The position numbers and the translations under genes are program-made. From positions 186,001 to 250,000 of the forward strand of contig JAQXDW010000074.1 of assembly GCA_029251165.1 (NCBI GenBank): 64,000 bases of DNA, given 5' to 3'. Below, in pieces: positions 31,894 through 40,813 of the stretch. Under the pieces are notes generated by a model. That model was not told the DNA's origin, searched no databases, and saw only the letters and a list, made by a program, of their open reading frames with translations. The stretch's first letter is position 1. The number at the start of each line of letters is the position of its first letter. The stretch comes from Myxococcota bacterium. GTDB taxonomy: Bacteria; Myxococcota_A; UBA796.

Positions 31894-33513
31894 ATGCGTA
31901 AGAAGTTCATCTTTGTGACCGGCGGCGTGCTGTCTTCGCTCGGTAAGGGACTCTCAGCAGCGGCCATCGGCGCACTCTTAGAGGCCCGCGGACTGCGGCT
32001 GACCAACGTCAAGATGGATCCCTACATCAACGTGGATCCGGGGACTATGAGCCCCTACCAGCATGGCGAGGTGTTCGTCACCGACGATGGGGCTGAGACC
32101 GATCTGGATCTCGGGCACTACGAGCGGTTCACCTCTGGCCGGACCTCTCAGCGCAACAACTTCACCACCGGTCGCATCTACCAGAACGTCATCCAGCGGG
32201 AGCGTAGCGGGGAATACCTCGGCTCGACAGTGCAGGTCATTCCGCACATCACCGATGAGATCAAGCGCCTCATCTGGGCCTCGGTTGGAGACGTCGAGGT
32301 CGGTATTGTCGAGATCGGCGGAACGGTTGGAGACATCGAGGGGCTCCCGTTCCTCGAGGCCATCCGGCAGTTCCGCGTGGACGCCGGGCCGGAGAATGTC
32401 CTCTACGTTCACCTCACCCTCATCCCCTACATTGCAACGGCCGGTGAGCTGAAGACCAAGCCCACGCAGCACTCTGTGAAGATGCTTCGCGAGATCGGCA
32501 TCCAGCCGGACATCCTGCTCTGTCGCATCGACCGTGAGCTGCCCAAGGCGCTCCGGGAGAAGATCGCGCTGTTCTGCAATGTCGGTGTCGGAGATGTCAT
32601 CGGCGCACCAGACGTCGACAACATCTACCGCCTGCCGCTGGTCTTCTCCGACCAGGATCTCGACGACCGCATCCTGGAGAAGCTGGGCATCTGGACGGGC
32701 GGAGCTCGGCTGGAGCGGTGGCATGACCTGATGGACCGCTGGGACAACGCACGGCATGAGGTCCGCATCGGCATCGTCGGCAAGTACGTCAACCTGTCGG
32801 ACACCTACAAGTCCCTCAACGAGGCACTCCACCACGGCGGGGTCGCGAACAACACCAAGGTGGACCTCAAGTTCATCGACAGCGAGCTGCTCAGCGACCT
32901 CGACGCTGAGCTGAGCGACTGTGACGCCATCCTCGTCCCCGGCGGCTTCGGCAAGCGTGGGGCAGAAGGCAAGATCGACGCCATCCGCTGGGCGCGTGAG
33001 AACAAGGTGCCGTTCTTCGGGATCTGCCTCGGCATGCAGCTTGCGGTGGTGGAATTCTGCCGCAATGTCCTCAACATGTCCGATGCCCAGACCCGTGAGT
33101 TCAGCTCGACGGCGGAGCACATCGTGGTCGAGCTGATGGACGAGCAGCGCCAGGTCACAGACAAGGGCGGGACAATGCGGCTGGGGGCCTGGCCATGCAC
33201 GCTCCGCCCGGGCTCGCTGGTCCGTCGCATCTACGGTGAGGAAGAGGTCAGCGAGCGCCATCGGCACCGCTACGAGATCAACCCCGCGTACTTTGAGCGC
33301 GTCGAGGCGGCGGGAATGGCCATCGCCGGTCGCAGTCCTGCGGGCCGACTCGCGGAGATGGTCGAGCTGAACGATCATCCGTACTTCGTGGCATGCCAGT
33401 TCCACCCTGAGTTTAAGAGCCGTCCTCTGGAGCCGCATCCGCTGTTCCAGGCTTTTGTCAAGGCCGCGCTGGATCAGCAGGCTCGGCGCATTGGTGAGGC
33501 TCCCGGGCATTGA
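31894..33513 (+). CDS. pyrG: CTP synthase
   Basis: This 539-residue enzyme aminates UTP to CTP. The synthetase half starts KFIFVTGGVLSSLGKGLSAA, with KMDPYINVDPGTMSPYQHGE and EIGGTVGDIE. The glutaminase half has the catalytic Cys in FFGICLGMQLAVVEF and His/Glu in CQFHPEF. Length and order are standard. The start is ATG at 31894 with AGGAAA upstream. CTP is also the KdsB substrate, and the kdsB-pyrG-lpt order is common in this lineage. The stop overlaps the next start (TTGA). Confidence 0.98.
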   Translation: MRKKFIFVTGGVLSSLGKGLSAAAIGALLEARGLRLTNVKMDPYINVDPGTMSPYQHGEVFVTDDGAETDLDLGHYERFTSGRTSQRNNFTTGRIYQNVIQRERSGEYLGSTVQVIPHITDEIKRLIWASVGDVEVGIVEIGGTVGDIEGLPFLEAIRQFRVDAGPENVLYVHLTLIPYIATAGELKTKPTQHSVKMLREIGIQPDILLCRIDRELPKALREKIALFCNVGVGDVIGAPDVDNIYRLPLVFSDQDLDDRILEKLGIWTGGARLERWHDLMDRWDNARHEVRIGIVGKYVNLSDTYKSLNEALHHGGVANNTKVDLKFIDSELLSDLDAELSDCDAILVPGGFGKRGAEGKIDAIRWARENKVPFFGICLGMQLAVVEFCRNVLNMSDAQTREFSSTAEHIVVELMDEQRQVTDKGGTMRLGAWPCTLRPGSLVRRIYGEEEVSERHRHRYEINPAYFERVEAAGMAIAGRSPAGRLAEMVELNDHPYFVACQFHPEFKSRPLEPHPLFQAFVKAALDQQARRIGEAPGH

Positions 33514-34064
33514 TCGCTCTCCTGCTGGCCTGTGCCCCTCAGCCGCTCTCGCAGCCCGATGGGGTGCTGGTTGCACGAGACGCGACCGTCAGCTTTGAGG
33601 GGATCAGCATCTCTGCTCAGCAGGCGATCGTCGATGAGGACGGGACCGGAAGGGCTGAGACGGTCAGCGCAGCCGCCCCGCCGTTGACCATCACATCCAA
33701 GGATGCTGTCTGGAGCTTTCCCGAGCAGAGTGCTCAGTTTGAGGGGGATGTGGTCGCCACGCGCGGTGAGGTCACCCTTCGCTGCAATTCCCTCAAGGTC
33801 CGCTTTCTCCGACCGGATCGTATCCAGCATGCTGTGGCTGAGGGAGGGGTCAAGGTCACTCAAGGCGAGCGGACTGCGACCAGTGACCGGGCTGAGCTGA
33901 CCGCCGAGGATGGCATGCTGGTGATGACTGGTGAGCCGTTGCTCACCGATGCCGGGAACCGGCTGACCGGGGAGCGCATCACGCTGTGGCTGGACAGGGA
34001 GCAGGTAGAGTGTCAGGGATGCACGCTGGTGGTCGACGGAGCGGCGATAAAGCCGACACAGTAG
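33510..34064 (+). CDS. lptA: LptA/OstA-like LPS transport protein, possible lipoprotein
   Basis: This 184-residue protein carries an OstA/LptA N-terminal-type domain: repeated beta strands such as FEGDVVATRGEVTLRCNSLKV, AVAEGGVKVTQGERTATSDRAEL and MLVMTGEPLLTDAGNRLTGERI. These form the periplasmic bridge that passes LPS to the outer membrane. It begins at a TTG overlapping the pyrG stop, giving MIALLLACAP: a lipobox-like LLAC after only seven residues and no basic residue. No other ATG/GTG/TTG start exists upstream in frame. It overlaps lptB by 55 bases. Confidence 0.8.
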   Translation: MIALLLACAPQPLSQPDGVLVARDATVSFEGISISAQQAIVDEDGTGRAETVSAAAPPLTITSKDAVWSFPEQSAQFEGDVVATRGEVTLRCNSLKVRFLRPDRIQHAVAEGGVKVTQGERTATSDRAELTAEDGMLVMTGEPLLTDAGNRLTGERITLWLDREQVECQGCTLVVDGAAIKPTQ

Positions 34065-34783
34065 GGCTCTACGCTGAGGGGCTCTCTCACAGCTTTGGCG
34101 GCCGCCGAGTGGTCTCCGAGGTGTCCCTGTCGGTCGCTCCTGGGCAGATCGTTGGGCTGCTGGGTCCCAACGGAGCCGGCAAGACGACTACGTTTCGAAT
34201 GATCGCCGGGCTTATCCAAGGCGGTGAGGGGAGCGTCTCCCTCAACGGCCACCGCCTCGACGGTCTTCCGCTCTGGCGGCGGGTTCGCCTGGGGCTGGGG
34301 TACCTTCCGCAGAAGCCGACGGGGTTTCGGAACCTCTCGGTTGCAGACAACCTTCGAATTCCCCTGAGTGCATCGGGTGGCGGTGAGGCGGAGCTGGCGG
34401 AGCTGCTGGAGAAGGTCGGCCTGACCCACCTCCGAGATGCCCCAGCGGGTACCCTGTCTGGTGGAGAGCGGCGGCGCATGGAGATCATTCGATGCCTGGC
34501 GGCGAAGCCGTCAGTCGTCTTGCTCGATGAGCCCTTTGCCGGTGTTGATCCTGTGGCCCTGTCCGATATTCAAGCTCGCATAAGAGATCTGGCGGAGGCT
34601 GGGATCGGTGTGCTGATCACTGATCATGCAGTCCAGCAGACACTGAGGAGCTGTGACGAAGTCGTCATCCTGGATGCCGGCGCGATCATCGCAACCGGGT
34701 CTCCGGCAGCGGTCGCTTCGGATGCAACCGTTCGAGCACGCTATCTCGGCGAAAATTTTCGTCTTGCCATGCTTGATTCATGA
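34010..34783 (+). CDS. lptB: LPS export ABC transporter ATP-binding protein LptB
   Basis: This 257-residue ABC ATPase has Walker A GLLGPNGAGKTTTFRM, signature TLSGGERRRMEI, Walker B VVLLDEPFAGVDP and H-loop LITDHAV, all matching LptB, including the GYLPQKPTGFRNLSV Q-loop region. It powers LPS extraction from the inner membrane with LptFG. I choose GTG at 34010 because AGGGAG lies eight bases upstream; ATG at 34019 is an alternative. It is followed by a 217-base gap and rpoN, the usual lptA-lptB-rpoN-hpf order. Confidence 0.95.
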   Translation: MSGMHAGGRRSGDKADTVGLYAEGLSHSFGGRRVVSEVSLSVAPGQIVGLLGPNGAGKTTTFRMIAGLIQGGEGSVSLNGHRLDGLPLWRRVRLGLGYLPQKPTGFRNLSVADNLRIPLSASGGGEAELAELLEKVGLTHLRDAPAGTLSGGERRRMEIIRCLAAKPSVVLLDEPFAGVDPVALSDIQARIRDLAEAGIGVLITDHAVQQTLRSCDEVVILDAGAIIATGSPAAVASDATVRARYLGENFRLAMLDS

Positions 34784-34880
34784 CGAAGCATGCCGATGAG
34801 GATCTTGCGGACACCGAGTGTTTGTTGGTGTGATGCTGTTCCGAAGCGGCCCTGTATACGGAGTTCATTTCGGACTCTTC

Positions 34881-34909
34881 TTGACGTCAACCTTCATTTA
34901 TGCAAGAAT
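34881..34909 (+). promoter_or_regulatory. candidate promoter of rpoN
   Basis: TTGACG at 34881-34886 and AAGAAT at 34904-34909 have a 17-base spacer. They lie within the AT-richer half of the 217-base gap between lptB and rpoN (34784-35000). The remainder of the gap shows no other clear signal. Confidence 0.4.
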
Positions 34910-35000
34910 TGTACCATAACCTGAAAGGGAACTGGCGGCTGGCGTCGTTCTTGGCGATGTCATCGAGTCAATCCCCCCACCACTGCAGGGATTGGAATTC

Positions 35001-36446
35001 ATGGATCTGAGCATCGGGCTGAAGCTCGCAATGACGCAGAAGCTCGTCATGACCCAGCAGCTCCAGCAGGCGATCAAGCTTCTCCAGCTCAATCAGCAGG
35101 AGATGGCTGCCTCCATCGATGCCGAGCTGGAGCGAAATCCAACCCTTGAAGAAGTCCCGGGGACTGAAGAGGCTCCACTGTCTGAGGCCGAGATGGCGGT
35201 CATGGACAAGGTCGCTGCTCAGGCTCGTGAGACCACTGAGCAGAGCAACGGTGCGCAAGAGAACGAGATCGACTGGAAGAAGTTTCTCGAAGAGCACATT
35301 GCCTCCAATGCCTTCAAGACCGGTGCCTCCGCAGGCTACTACGACGACCTCCCGCCCATCGAGAACACCCTCTCCGCCAGCACAGGCCTTGTAGAGCACC
35401 TCGCCAGCCAGGTCTCTCTCATCAATTGCACGCAGGGCGAGCGCCACGCGCTGATGGTGATGATCCTCAACCTCGACGAGCACGGCTGGCTCGACTGCGA
35501 TCTAGACTTTGTCGCCGAGGAATCCGGCTCGGACATGGATGACATCGAGGGTGCCCTGATGATCATCCATGCGCTCGATCCAATCGGCTGTGGATCCCGA
35601 GATCTCAAAGAGTGCATGCTCATTCAGATCAAGGACCGCTGGCCGGAAGATCCCTTCTTCCCCGACCTTGTGACCAACCATCTCTCGCACATCGAGGAGC
35701 GCAACTACTCCACCATTGCCCGAGACATGGACATGGACATGGAGGATGTCCTCGAGTACCACAAGATGCTCCAGACCCTCGACCCTTGGCCTGGTCGCGC
35801 CTTCGCAGAGCCGGAGGACCAATACATCACCCCGGACATCGAGGTGGTGAAGGTCGGCGGAGAGTGGCAGATTCTCCAGAACGAAGACGGCATGCCCCGG
35901 CTGCGTCTCTCCTCGAAGTACCAAGAGATGTTCAAGGAAGGCTCAGACAAAGGCGACAAGGAGTTCGTCGAGAAGCGCCTTCGCGCTGCGAAGTTCCTCA
36001 TCGAGAGCATCTACAAGCGGCAGCGGACCATCTATCGGGTCATGGAGGCCATCCTGCGCCGACAGACCGGCTTCTTCGAGCACGGCACCGAATCTCTTCG
36101 TCCGATGGTCCTCGCCGATATTGCCGATGAGATCGGGGTCCACGAGTCGACCGTCTCACGAGCGACCACGAACAAGTACGTGCAGTGCCCGCATGGTATC
36201 TTTGAGCTGAAGTTCTTCTTTAACGCAGGTATCAGACAAACCACTGGCGGAGAGCTGGCCTCTGAAGCAGTCAAGCACAAGATCCGGAAGCTCATTGCCG
36301 ATGAGAATCTGCACAAGCCCTACTCTGACAGTGCGCTTGCGAGACTCCTTAAAGAAGACAACATCAAGATCGCGCGTCGAACGGTTGCGAAATACCGCGA
36401 ATCAATGGGCATCTTGCCCTCGACGCAGCGAAAGAAGCTCTTTTGA
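35001..36446 (+). CDS. rpoN: RNA polymerase sigma-54 factor
   Basis: This 481-residue protein. The N-terminal activator-interacting region (LGLKL-like: IGLKLAMTQKLVMTQQLQQAIKLLQL) is rich in Gln and Leu. An acidic region II follows, then the core-binding domain, the helix-turn-helix DIADEIGVHESTVSRATTNKY and a perfect RpoN box ARRTVAKYRE near the end. It recognises -24/-12 promoters and needs enhancer-binding ATPases. The start is ATG at 35001; an in-frame TTG at 34992 is less likely. It is paired with hpf as in most proteobacteria. Confidence 0.98.
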   Translation: MDLSIGLKLAMTQKLVMTQQLQQAIKLLQLNQQEMAASIDAELERNPTLEEVPGTEEAPLSEAEMAVMDKVAAQARETTEQSNGAQENEIDWKKFLEEHIASNAFKTGASAGYYDDLPPIENTLSASTGLVEHLASQVSLINCTQGERHALMVMILNLDEHGWLDCDLDFVAEESGSDMDDIEGALMIIHALDPIGCGSRDLKECMLIQIKDRWPEDPFFPDLVTNHLSHIEERNYSTIARDMDMDMEDVLEYHKMLQTLDPWPGRAFAEPEDQYITPDIEVVKVGGEWQILQNEDGMPRLRLSSKYQEMFKEGSDKGDKEFVEKRLRAAKFLIESIYKRQRTIYRVMEAILRRQTGFFEHGTESLRPMVLADIADEIGVHESTVSRATTNKYVQCPHGIFELKFFFNAGIRQTTGGELASEAVKHKIRKLIADENLHKPYSDSALARLLKEDNIKIARRTVAKYRESMGILPSTQRKKLF

Positions 36447-36469
36447 GCAGGGCTGCTGCCCCCCTGCTC
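36445..36469 (+). other. hairpin in the rpoN-hpf gap
   Basis: GAGCAGGG (36445-36452) and CCCTGCTC (36462-36469) form an eight-pair stem starting at the rpoN stop codon. No T run follows, so it may be an mRNA stabiliser or processing site rather than a terminator. The rest of the 120-base gap shows nothing clear. Confidence 0.35.
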
Positions 36470-36566
36470 AGAGTCGTCCCCTGTCTGCTGCCAGTCCGGC
36501 GCAGAGAGGGAGCGGTGCGCCTGGCGAGTCCTGGCGTATATCTCTCATCGGGCAGGTGGAGTGAAT

Positions 36567-36905
36567 ATGGGTCTGGACGTCACCTTCCGAGGACTTGAGC
36601 CATCTAAGAGGCTGCGTGAGCGTGCTGAGGAGAAATTCTCCAAGGTCACTCGGCACCTCACCGAGCCAATCGAAGCGCACCTTGTCTGCCTCAAGGAGAA
36701 GCACCGCCTGCGCGCGGAGCTGACGGTCCATTCTGCAGGAGATGTTCTCAAGGTTCGTGAAGAGGGAGACGACATGTTCGCCTCCATTGATGGCTCGATG
36801 AACCGACTCGCGCGTGCAGCAAAGCGCCTCCGAGAGCGTCGAATCTCTCGTGGTCGTGGTCCTCTGACGGTCACTGATGGGTTCACCATCCCCGATCCCG
36901 ACTAA
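36567..36905 (+). CDS. hpf: ribosome hibernation-promoting factor (short form)
   Basis: This 112-residue protein of the HPF/YfiA family has a beta-alpha-beta-beta-beta-alpha fold: LDVTFRGLEPSKRLRERAEEK, then LVCLKEKHRLRAELTVHSAG and DDMFASIDGSMNRLARAAKRLRERR. It binds the 30S decoding site and shuts down idle ribosomes. The length corresponds to the short form; the long-form dimerisation domain is absent. The start is ATG at 36567 with GGAG five bases upstream. Confidence 0.92.
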   Translation: MGLDVTFRGLEPSKRLRERAEEKFSKVTRHLTEPIEAHLVCLKEKHRLRAELTVHSAGDVLKVREEGDDMFASIDGSMNRLARAAKRLRERRISRGRGPLTVTDGFTIPDPD

Positions 36906-36985
36906 AGCCCTCCTGGCCGCTGACTGAGGCTCGCCGATATAACGTTCGCCGTCAAATATCCCCCCTACATGGCCATCCGGGGCGT

Positions 36986-38224
36986 CTATTTGTCGGCGAA
37001 CACGGTCACATCGGGAGCGCGCCCTTTCGTCTGGGGCGCCGACTTATCGGCGGGCACCTGACGGCGTGCTCGCCAGCCGATGAGCATCACCATCACCATC
37101 AGGGCAGAGCTTCCTGAGAGGCTGCCGATCGCTGAGCACCGGCTGCCGCCGCCCCGAAGGAACGGCGAGGTGTCGCAGGCATTGCCGATGACGTCCCCGT
37201 CTGAATCCGCCTGGTCAGGGTTGGAGACGGTCGGGCAGTTGTCGCAGACATCTCCGTAGCCGTCGCCGTCAGAGTCGATGCCGTCATAGCCCGCGATGTT
37301 TGGGCAGAGATCACAGACGTCACCGACCTCATCCGCGTCGGTGTCCAGCTGCGAGAAGTTTACGTTGTCCGGGCAGTTGTCGCAGGAGTCGCCGACGTCG
37401 TCGTCGTCGATGTCGAGCTGTGCAGGGTTGGGCATCTCCGCACAGTTGTCGCACTCATCACCGATGGTGTCGCCATCGGTGTCTTCCTGATCTCGGTTGA
37501 ACGTCTCCAGGCAGTTGTCACAGGAGTCACCGATGCCATCGGTGTCCTGGTCGGTCTGGTAGGCGTTGGAGACGATCGGACAATTGTCGCAGTTGTCACC
37601 GATCCTGTCGTCATCGGCATCGAACTGGTCGGCGTTTGCAGTGAGGATGCAGTTGTCACACTCATTGCCGACGCCGTCCTTGTCCATGTCATCCTGCAGC
37701 GGGTTGTAGAACTCCGGGCAGTTGTCGCAGGGATCGCCGTAGATGTCGCCGTCGATGTCGCTCTGTTCGGGGTTGTAGGCCGTCGGGCAGTTGTCACAGA
37801 GATCGCCGAGCGCGTCGCTGTCGCTGTCTCCCTGCTCGGGATTGTAGATGTCGATGCAATTGTCGCAGACATCTCCGGCGTCATCACAGTCCAGGTCTGC
37901 CTGATCTGCATTGGTGTCGAACGGACAGTTGTCGCAGTCGAGCGTGACGCTGACGCCATCGAGCGTGACGCTCCCTGAGGAAAACCCGTCACTGTCTGCA
38001 TCCAGGGTCACCACCGGGTATCGGCAGCCATACGAGAAGTAGTCAAAGTAGTAGTCGGCATTGGGCCAGGGGTTGCCGAAGGAGTCCGTCTCTGCTGCGC
38101 ACAGCGGATCGGTGAGATCGACTGCGCGCTCGTCGCGGTGATCGATGCTGTTGCAGTTGAGGTCCTGCTCGATCTCGGAGTAGCAGGGAGCCTTGGCACC
38201 CAGCAGTGCAAGGAAGGCGATCAT
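36986..38224 (-). CDS. secreted thrombospondin type 3 repeat protein with MYXO-CTERM-like tail
   Basis: This 412-residue protein. A short uncharged signal segment (MIAFLALLGAKA) is followed by an N-terminal region with four cysteines, then eleven 23-residue TSP3 repeats (97-349) of the form CDNCPxxxNPxQxDxDxDxxGDx. These bind calcium and make a stiff rod. The end has GGGSRCSAIG, a hydrophobic helix (SALMVMVMLIGW) and RARR, the order of a MYXO-CTERM-like signal, but 22 more residues follow. It is the last gene of a four-gene unit and overlaps the OmpA gene by 4 bases. It is probably a surface or exported adhesive/structural protein. Confidence 0.88.
   Translation of the reverse strand: MIAFLALLGAKAPCYSEIEQDLNCNSIDHRDERAVDLTDPLCAAETDSFGNPWPNADYYFDYFSYGCRYPVVTLDADSDGFSSGSVTLDGVSVTLDCDNCPFDTNADQADLDCDDAGDVCDNCIDIYNPEQGDSDSDALGDLCDNCPTAYNPEQSDIDGDIYGDPCDNCPEFYNPLQDDMDKDGVGNECDNCILTANADQFDADDDRIGDNCDNCPIVSNAYQTDQDTDGIGDSCDNCLETFNRDQEDTDGDTIGDECDNCAEMPNPAQLDIDDDDVGDSCDNCPDNVNFSQLDTDADEVGDVCDLCPNIAGYDGIDSDGDGYGDVCDNCPTVSNPDQADSDGDVIGNACDTSPFLRGGGSRCSAIGSLSGSSALMVMVMLIGWRARRQVPADKSAPQTKGRAPDVTVFADK
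37178..37936 (-). repeat. eleven tandem 69-base TSP3 repeats
   Basis: Eleven in-frame units of 69 bases encode CDNC-started 23-residue calcium-binding repeats. The Cys and Asp positions are conserved while the other positions vary, so the DNA repeat is diverged and old rather than a recent expansion. Confidence 0.9.
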
Positions 38225-39756
38225 GGTTCGTTCTCCCCTGCGGGGGCATCGTCGGATTGGACTTCATCGCCGCGGTCTTCCTCGGCCTCTTCTTCGAGGA
38301 ATTGGTTGACGTCGAGGATGTCGTCGTCGCCGGACTCCGGAGGTGCTGGCACCGGCATGATCAGCTCAACGGGCTTGCCGTCCCAGGGGGCTTGCTCGAC
38401 GGTCCGGTAGTCCGGGGCCATGTCTCGCTCGCTGTTCTGGTGGACGATGTGGAACTCAACCCGGCGGTTCTCTGCGAGGCTCTGCTCATCTTCGCCGCTC
38501 GTCTTCGGGATCACCTCGCCCATCCCCCGGTAGCTGATGCGATCGGGGTGAACCCCGGCCCGAAGCAGCTCCTCGAAGATCGAGCGTGCCCGTCGGATGG
38601 ATAGATCGTAGTTGTACTCAAAGCTGCCTTCCTCGGAGGCGTGTCCCTCCACTACGACATGTCCAATCCGCCAGTCGTCGTTCATCAGGCCGCCGACGAA
38701 GCGGAGGGTGGGGATCGAGACCGGCAGGATGCGCTCGGTGTTCAGCTCAAACTGGATTGGATCTCGGATGATGATCTTGTCTTCTTTGATCACCGCCAGC
38801 TCTCCATCTTCCCAGGGCTCTTCGATGAGCACATCGATGTCGATTGGCTCGGGCGGCGGAGCCTGCTCGGTGATCTGGATTACGGGCTGCAGCGCGGGCT
38901 CGGGCTTGTCTGGGCGGGTCCAGGTCATACCGACAAACAGGCGAAACTCCGATGTTCCGACACCTTGTGCGAGTCCCTTTCCGACCCCGACATCCCAGAC
39001 GAGCTGCTCAGACGAGCGGATCTGGAGATCAGCAACCAGCTCTGCAGCGGTCTCGCCGCCCGCTCGGAGAAAGCCGGCGGTGGCGGTTCGAGACAGCAGC
39101 CCGGCGGTGAACGCATAGTGGTCCGGCCACAGCTCGTATCGAAGCCCGAGGTTTGCGTTGATCTCATCTCCGAGGATGAAGTCTTGTCCGGTGTCGACCT
39201 CGCTGCGCTGGGTGGTCGAGACGGTGAGCATCGGGTGGAGCCGGCCGAGGTCAACGTGCAGCAGGCCGCCGCCGAAGAATCGCGGGGTTGTCTCCCCGAG
39301 CCACGAGAGCTGCGTACCGGTCGGGACGCCGATGTCGATGTGTGCGCCGATGAGCACCGGCCCGGCGGTGAGCAGCTGCTGGCGCACACCGACGGTGATG
39401 TCGCCCATTCCCAGTGGACTCCCGATTCGCTCTGGGTTCTCGGAGCCCCACTGAGCCGCACCAGGCAGGATGAGGCGTGCGGAGGTCTTGCGGCCGAGAT
39501 CGACGGATACGCCGAGGTAGAGGGTCTGTCTTCTCCCGACGACCGCACCCTGATCGGCCTCCTCGGCATACAAAACCAGGGGATCGCGGGTGTACTGCAG
39601 CAGGCTGCCGATGCGGAGCTGGCCGTAGTCTCCCACCAGCGGGCTGTCGATGCCTGGCGCAGATCCTGGAGAGAAGGTCGGCCTGAGCAGCTCGATGTCT
39701 GCGGACTCACCGGCAGCCAGTGCAGGCTGGAGAGTGGAGAGAACGAGAAGAATCAC
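38221..39756 (-). CDS. outer-membrane protein with C-terminal OmpA (peptidoglycan-binding) domain
   Basis: This 511-residue protein. A short signal peptide (MILLVLSTLQPALAAG) is followed by a beta-barrel-like region (about 45-285, alternating strands such as LYLGVSVDLGRKTSARLIL), a Pro/Glu linker, and an OmpA domain (about 335-455) with VVVEGHASEEGSFEYNYDLSIRRARSI and SYRGMGE, ending ENRRVEF. The OmpA domain anchors the barrel to peptidoglycan. The tail is acidic (residues 480-511). The start is GTG at 39756, overlapping the upstream stop (GTGA). It is probably made with the TSP3 protein and the subtilase as one envelope unit. Confidence 0.88.
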   Translation of the reverse strand: MILLVLSTLQPALAAGESADIELLRPTFSPGSAPGIDSPLVGDYGQLRIGSLLQYTRDPLVLYAEEADQGAVVGRRQTLYLGVSVDLGRKTSARLILPGAAQWGSENPERIGSPLGMGDITVGVRQQLLTAGPVLIGAHIDIGVPTGTQLSWLGETTPRFFGGGLLHVDLGRLHPMLTVSTTQRSEVDTGQDFILGDEINANLGLRYELWPDHYAFTAGLLSRTATAGFLRAGGETAAELVADLQIRSSEQLVWDVGVGKGLAQGVGTSEFRLFVGMTWTRPDKPEPALQPVIQITEQAPPPEPIDIDVLIEEPWEDGELAVIKEDKIIIRDPIQFELNTERILPVSIPTLRFVGGLMNDDWRIGHVVVEGHASEEGSFEYNYDLSIRRARSIFEELLRAGVHPDRISYRGMGEVIPKTSGEDEQSLAENRRVEFHIVHQNSERDMAPDYRTVEQAPWDGKPVELIMPVPAPPESGDDDILDVNQFLEEEAEEDRGDEVQSDDAPAGENEP

Positions 39757-40799
39757 TCTGCACCCTCCGCTGCATCGCTCGGCGCTGCATTCTCAGAGGG
39801 CGGGGTCTCCTCTGGAGGAAGAGACTGCTTTAGGGCCTCTGGCTCGATTAGGACCTCAGGCTCGACAAGCTGCTCGGCTGCTGCGGCATCATCCTCGGCG
39901 GGAGCCGGTGTGTCGAGACCGAGCTCGACCTTGAGGGCCTGGTTGTAGGCCTCGATGTGTACTCTGGCCTGCTCTGGGGTGTAGTAGCCATCGAGCTCAG
40001 ACTGAGCAGCAGCGATGCCCTCGATTGCGCGCGGCGCGATGACCATCGCCATCAGCCCGGTGCTGCCCAGGAAGAGCGCAGTCCAGATGCGATCCTCTCC
40101 GGCAGGTGTCGAGACGCTCGGCATGTTGATGAACGGCAGCAGCCCGGTCGCCACGACTGCTGCACCACCGATGCGGAATGCCTTCATGGTCGTTGCCGCC
40201 CGCTGCTTCTCTAAAGCGAGGGTCTGAGCGGTTGGGGCATCCTGAACAAGCGCGGCAAAGGCTGGAACAGAGAGCCCTCCGCGAGCACCATCGACGACGC
40301 TCCAGTCGCCGGAGCGATCGGTCTTCAGGGTGAGGGCCTTGCGCTCATAGGTGATGAGCGTGTCTGCCACTGGCGCATCTGTGATGACCACCACGGTCGG
40401 CTGCGTGGATGCCGGCAGCGCCTCAGGCGGTTGAGTCTGCTCCGGAGAAGGCGGCGTGCAGTCACCAAAAGGCTCGAGTGCCCAGCCGTCTCCATCAGCG
40501 GAGAGCTGAAGCCCACACCGCAGCCCGGAACGCTTGAGCGCAGCCCCCAGCTCTCGCTCAAGGTTGCCTGCAGTCGGTATGCGGACCACGTCGACATCCA
40601 GGCTGGAGCTCATCTTCACCTGGCGCTGGAACATCCGCTCCGCCTCTGGGCTGAGTGCCCCGATGAGCATCCGCTCGCCGAGCGCCACCTGGAGCTGCTG
40701 GACCTCTTGGGCAGCCTCTTCCTCGGTGACCCCCGCCAAGGCAATCGAACTCCAGAGCAGCAACACTCCTCCCACGCGGAGAAATGTACCTGATGCCAT
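39753..40799 (-). CDS. periplasmic/inner-membrane protein of unknown function
   Basis: This 348-residue protein. A signal peptide (MASGTFLRVGGVLLLWSSIALA) is followed by a region with a conserved-looking pair of cysteines (LRCGLQLSADG, GDCTPPSPE), a Pro/Gln linker, two hydrophobic segments (about 205-225 and 235-255), and an acidic Pro/Glu-rich tail. I do not recognise the family. The position between the subtilase and the OmpA protein, with a 14-base gap on one side and a 4-base overlap on the other, argues for co-function at the envelope. ATG at 40799 is preferred over GTG at 40829 because it begins a normal signal peptide and avoids overlap. Confidence 0.7.
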   Translation of the reverse strand: MASGTFLRVGGVLLLWSSIALAGVTEEEAAQEVQQLQVALGERMLIGALSPEAERMFQRQVKMSSSLDVDVVRIPTAGNLERELGAALKRSGLRCGLQLSADGDGWALEPFGDCTPPSPEQTQPPEALPASTQPTVVVITDAPVADTLITYERKALTLKTDRSGDWSVVDGARGGLSVPAFAALVQDAPTAQTLALEKQRAATTMKAFRIGGAAVVATGLLPFINMPSVSTPAGEDRIWTALFLGSTGLMAMVIAPRAIEGIAAAQSELDGYYTPEQARVHIEAYNQALKVELGLDTPAPAEDDAAAAEQLVEPEVLIEPEALKQSLPPEETPPSENAAPSDAAEGAE

Positions 40800-40813
40800 G
40801 CCTATCTGCTCGC

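Noticed and set aside
31978..33576. 532-codon open frame opposite pyrG
   Set aside because: Shadow of pyrG; low-complexity His/Asp/Leu composition typical of antisense frames.
36445..36469. Hairpin after rpoN considered as a terminator
   Set aside because: No T run follows, and hpf is normally cotranscribed with rpoN.
37178..37936. Regularly spaced repeat reminiscent of a CRISPR array
   Set aside because: The 69-base period is in frame and encodes TSP3 calcium-binding repeats; there are no identical repeats with unrelated spacers.
38641..39948. 435-codon open frame opposite the OmpA gene
   Set aside because: Antisense shadow; the opposite strand encodes a full OmpA domain.
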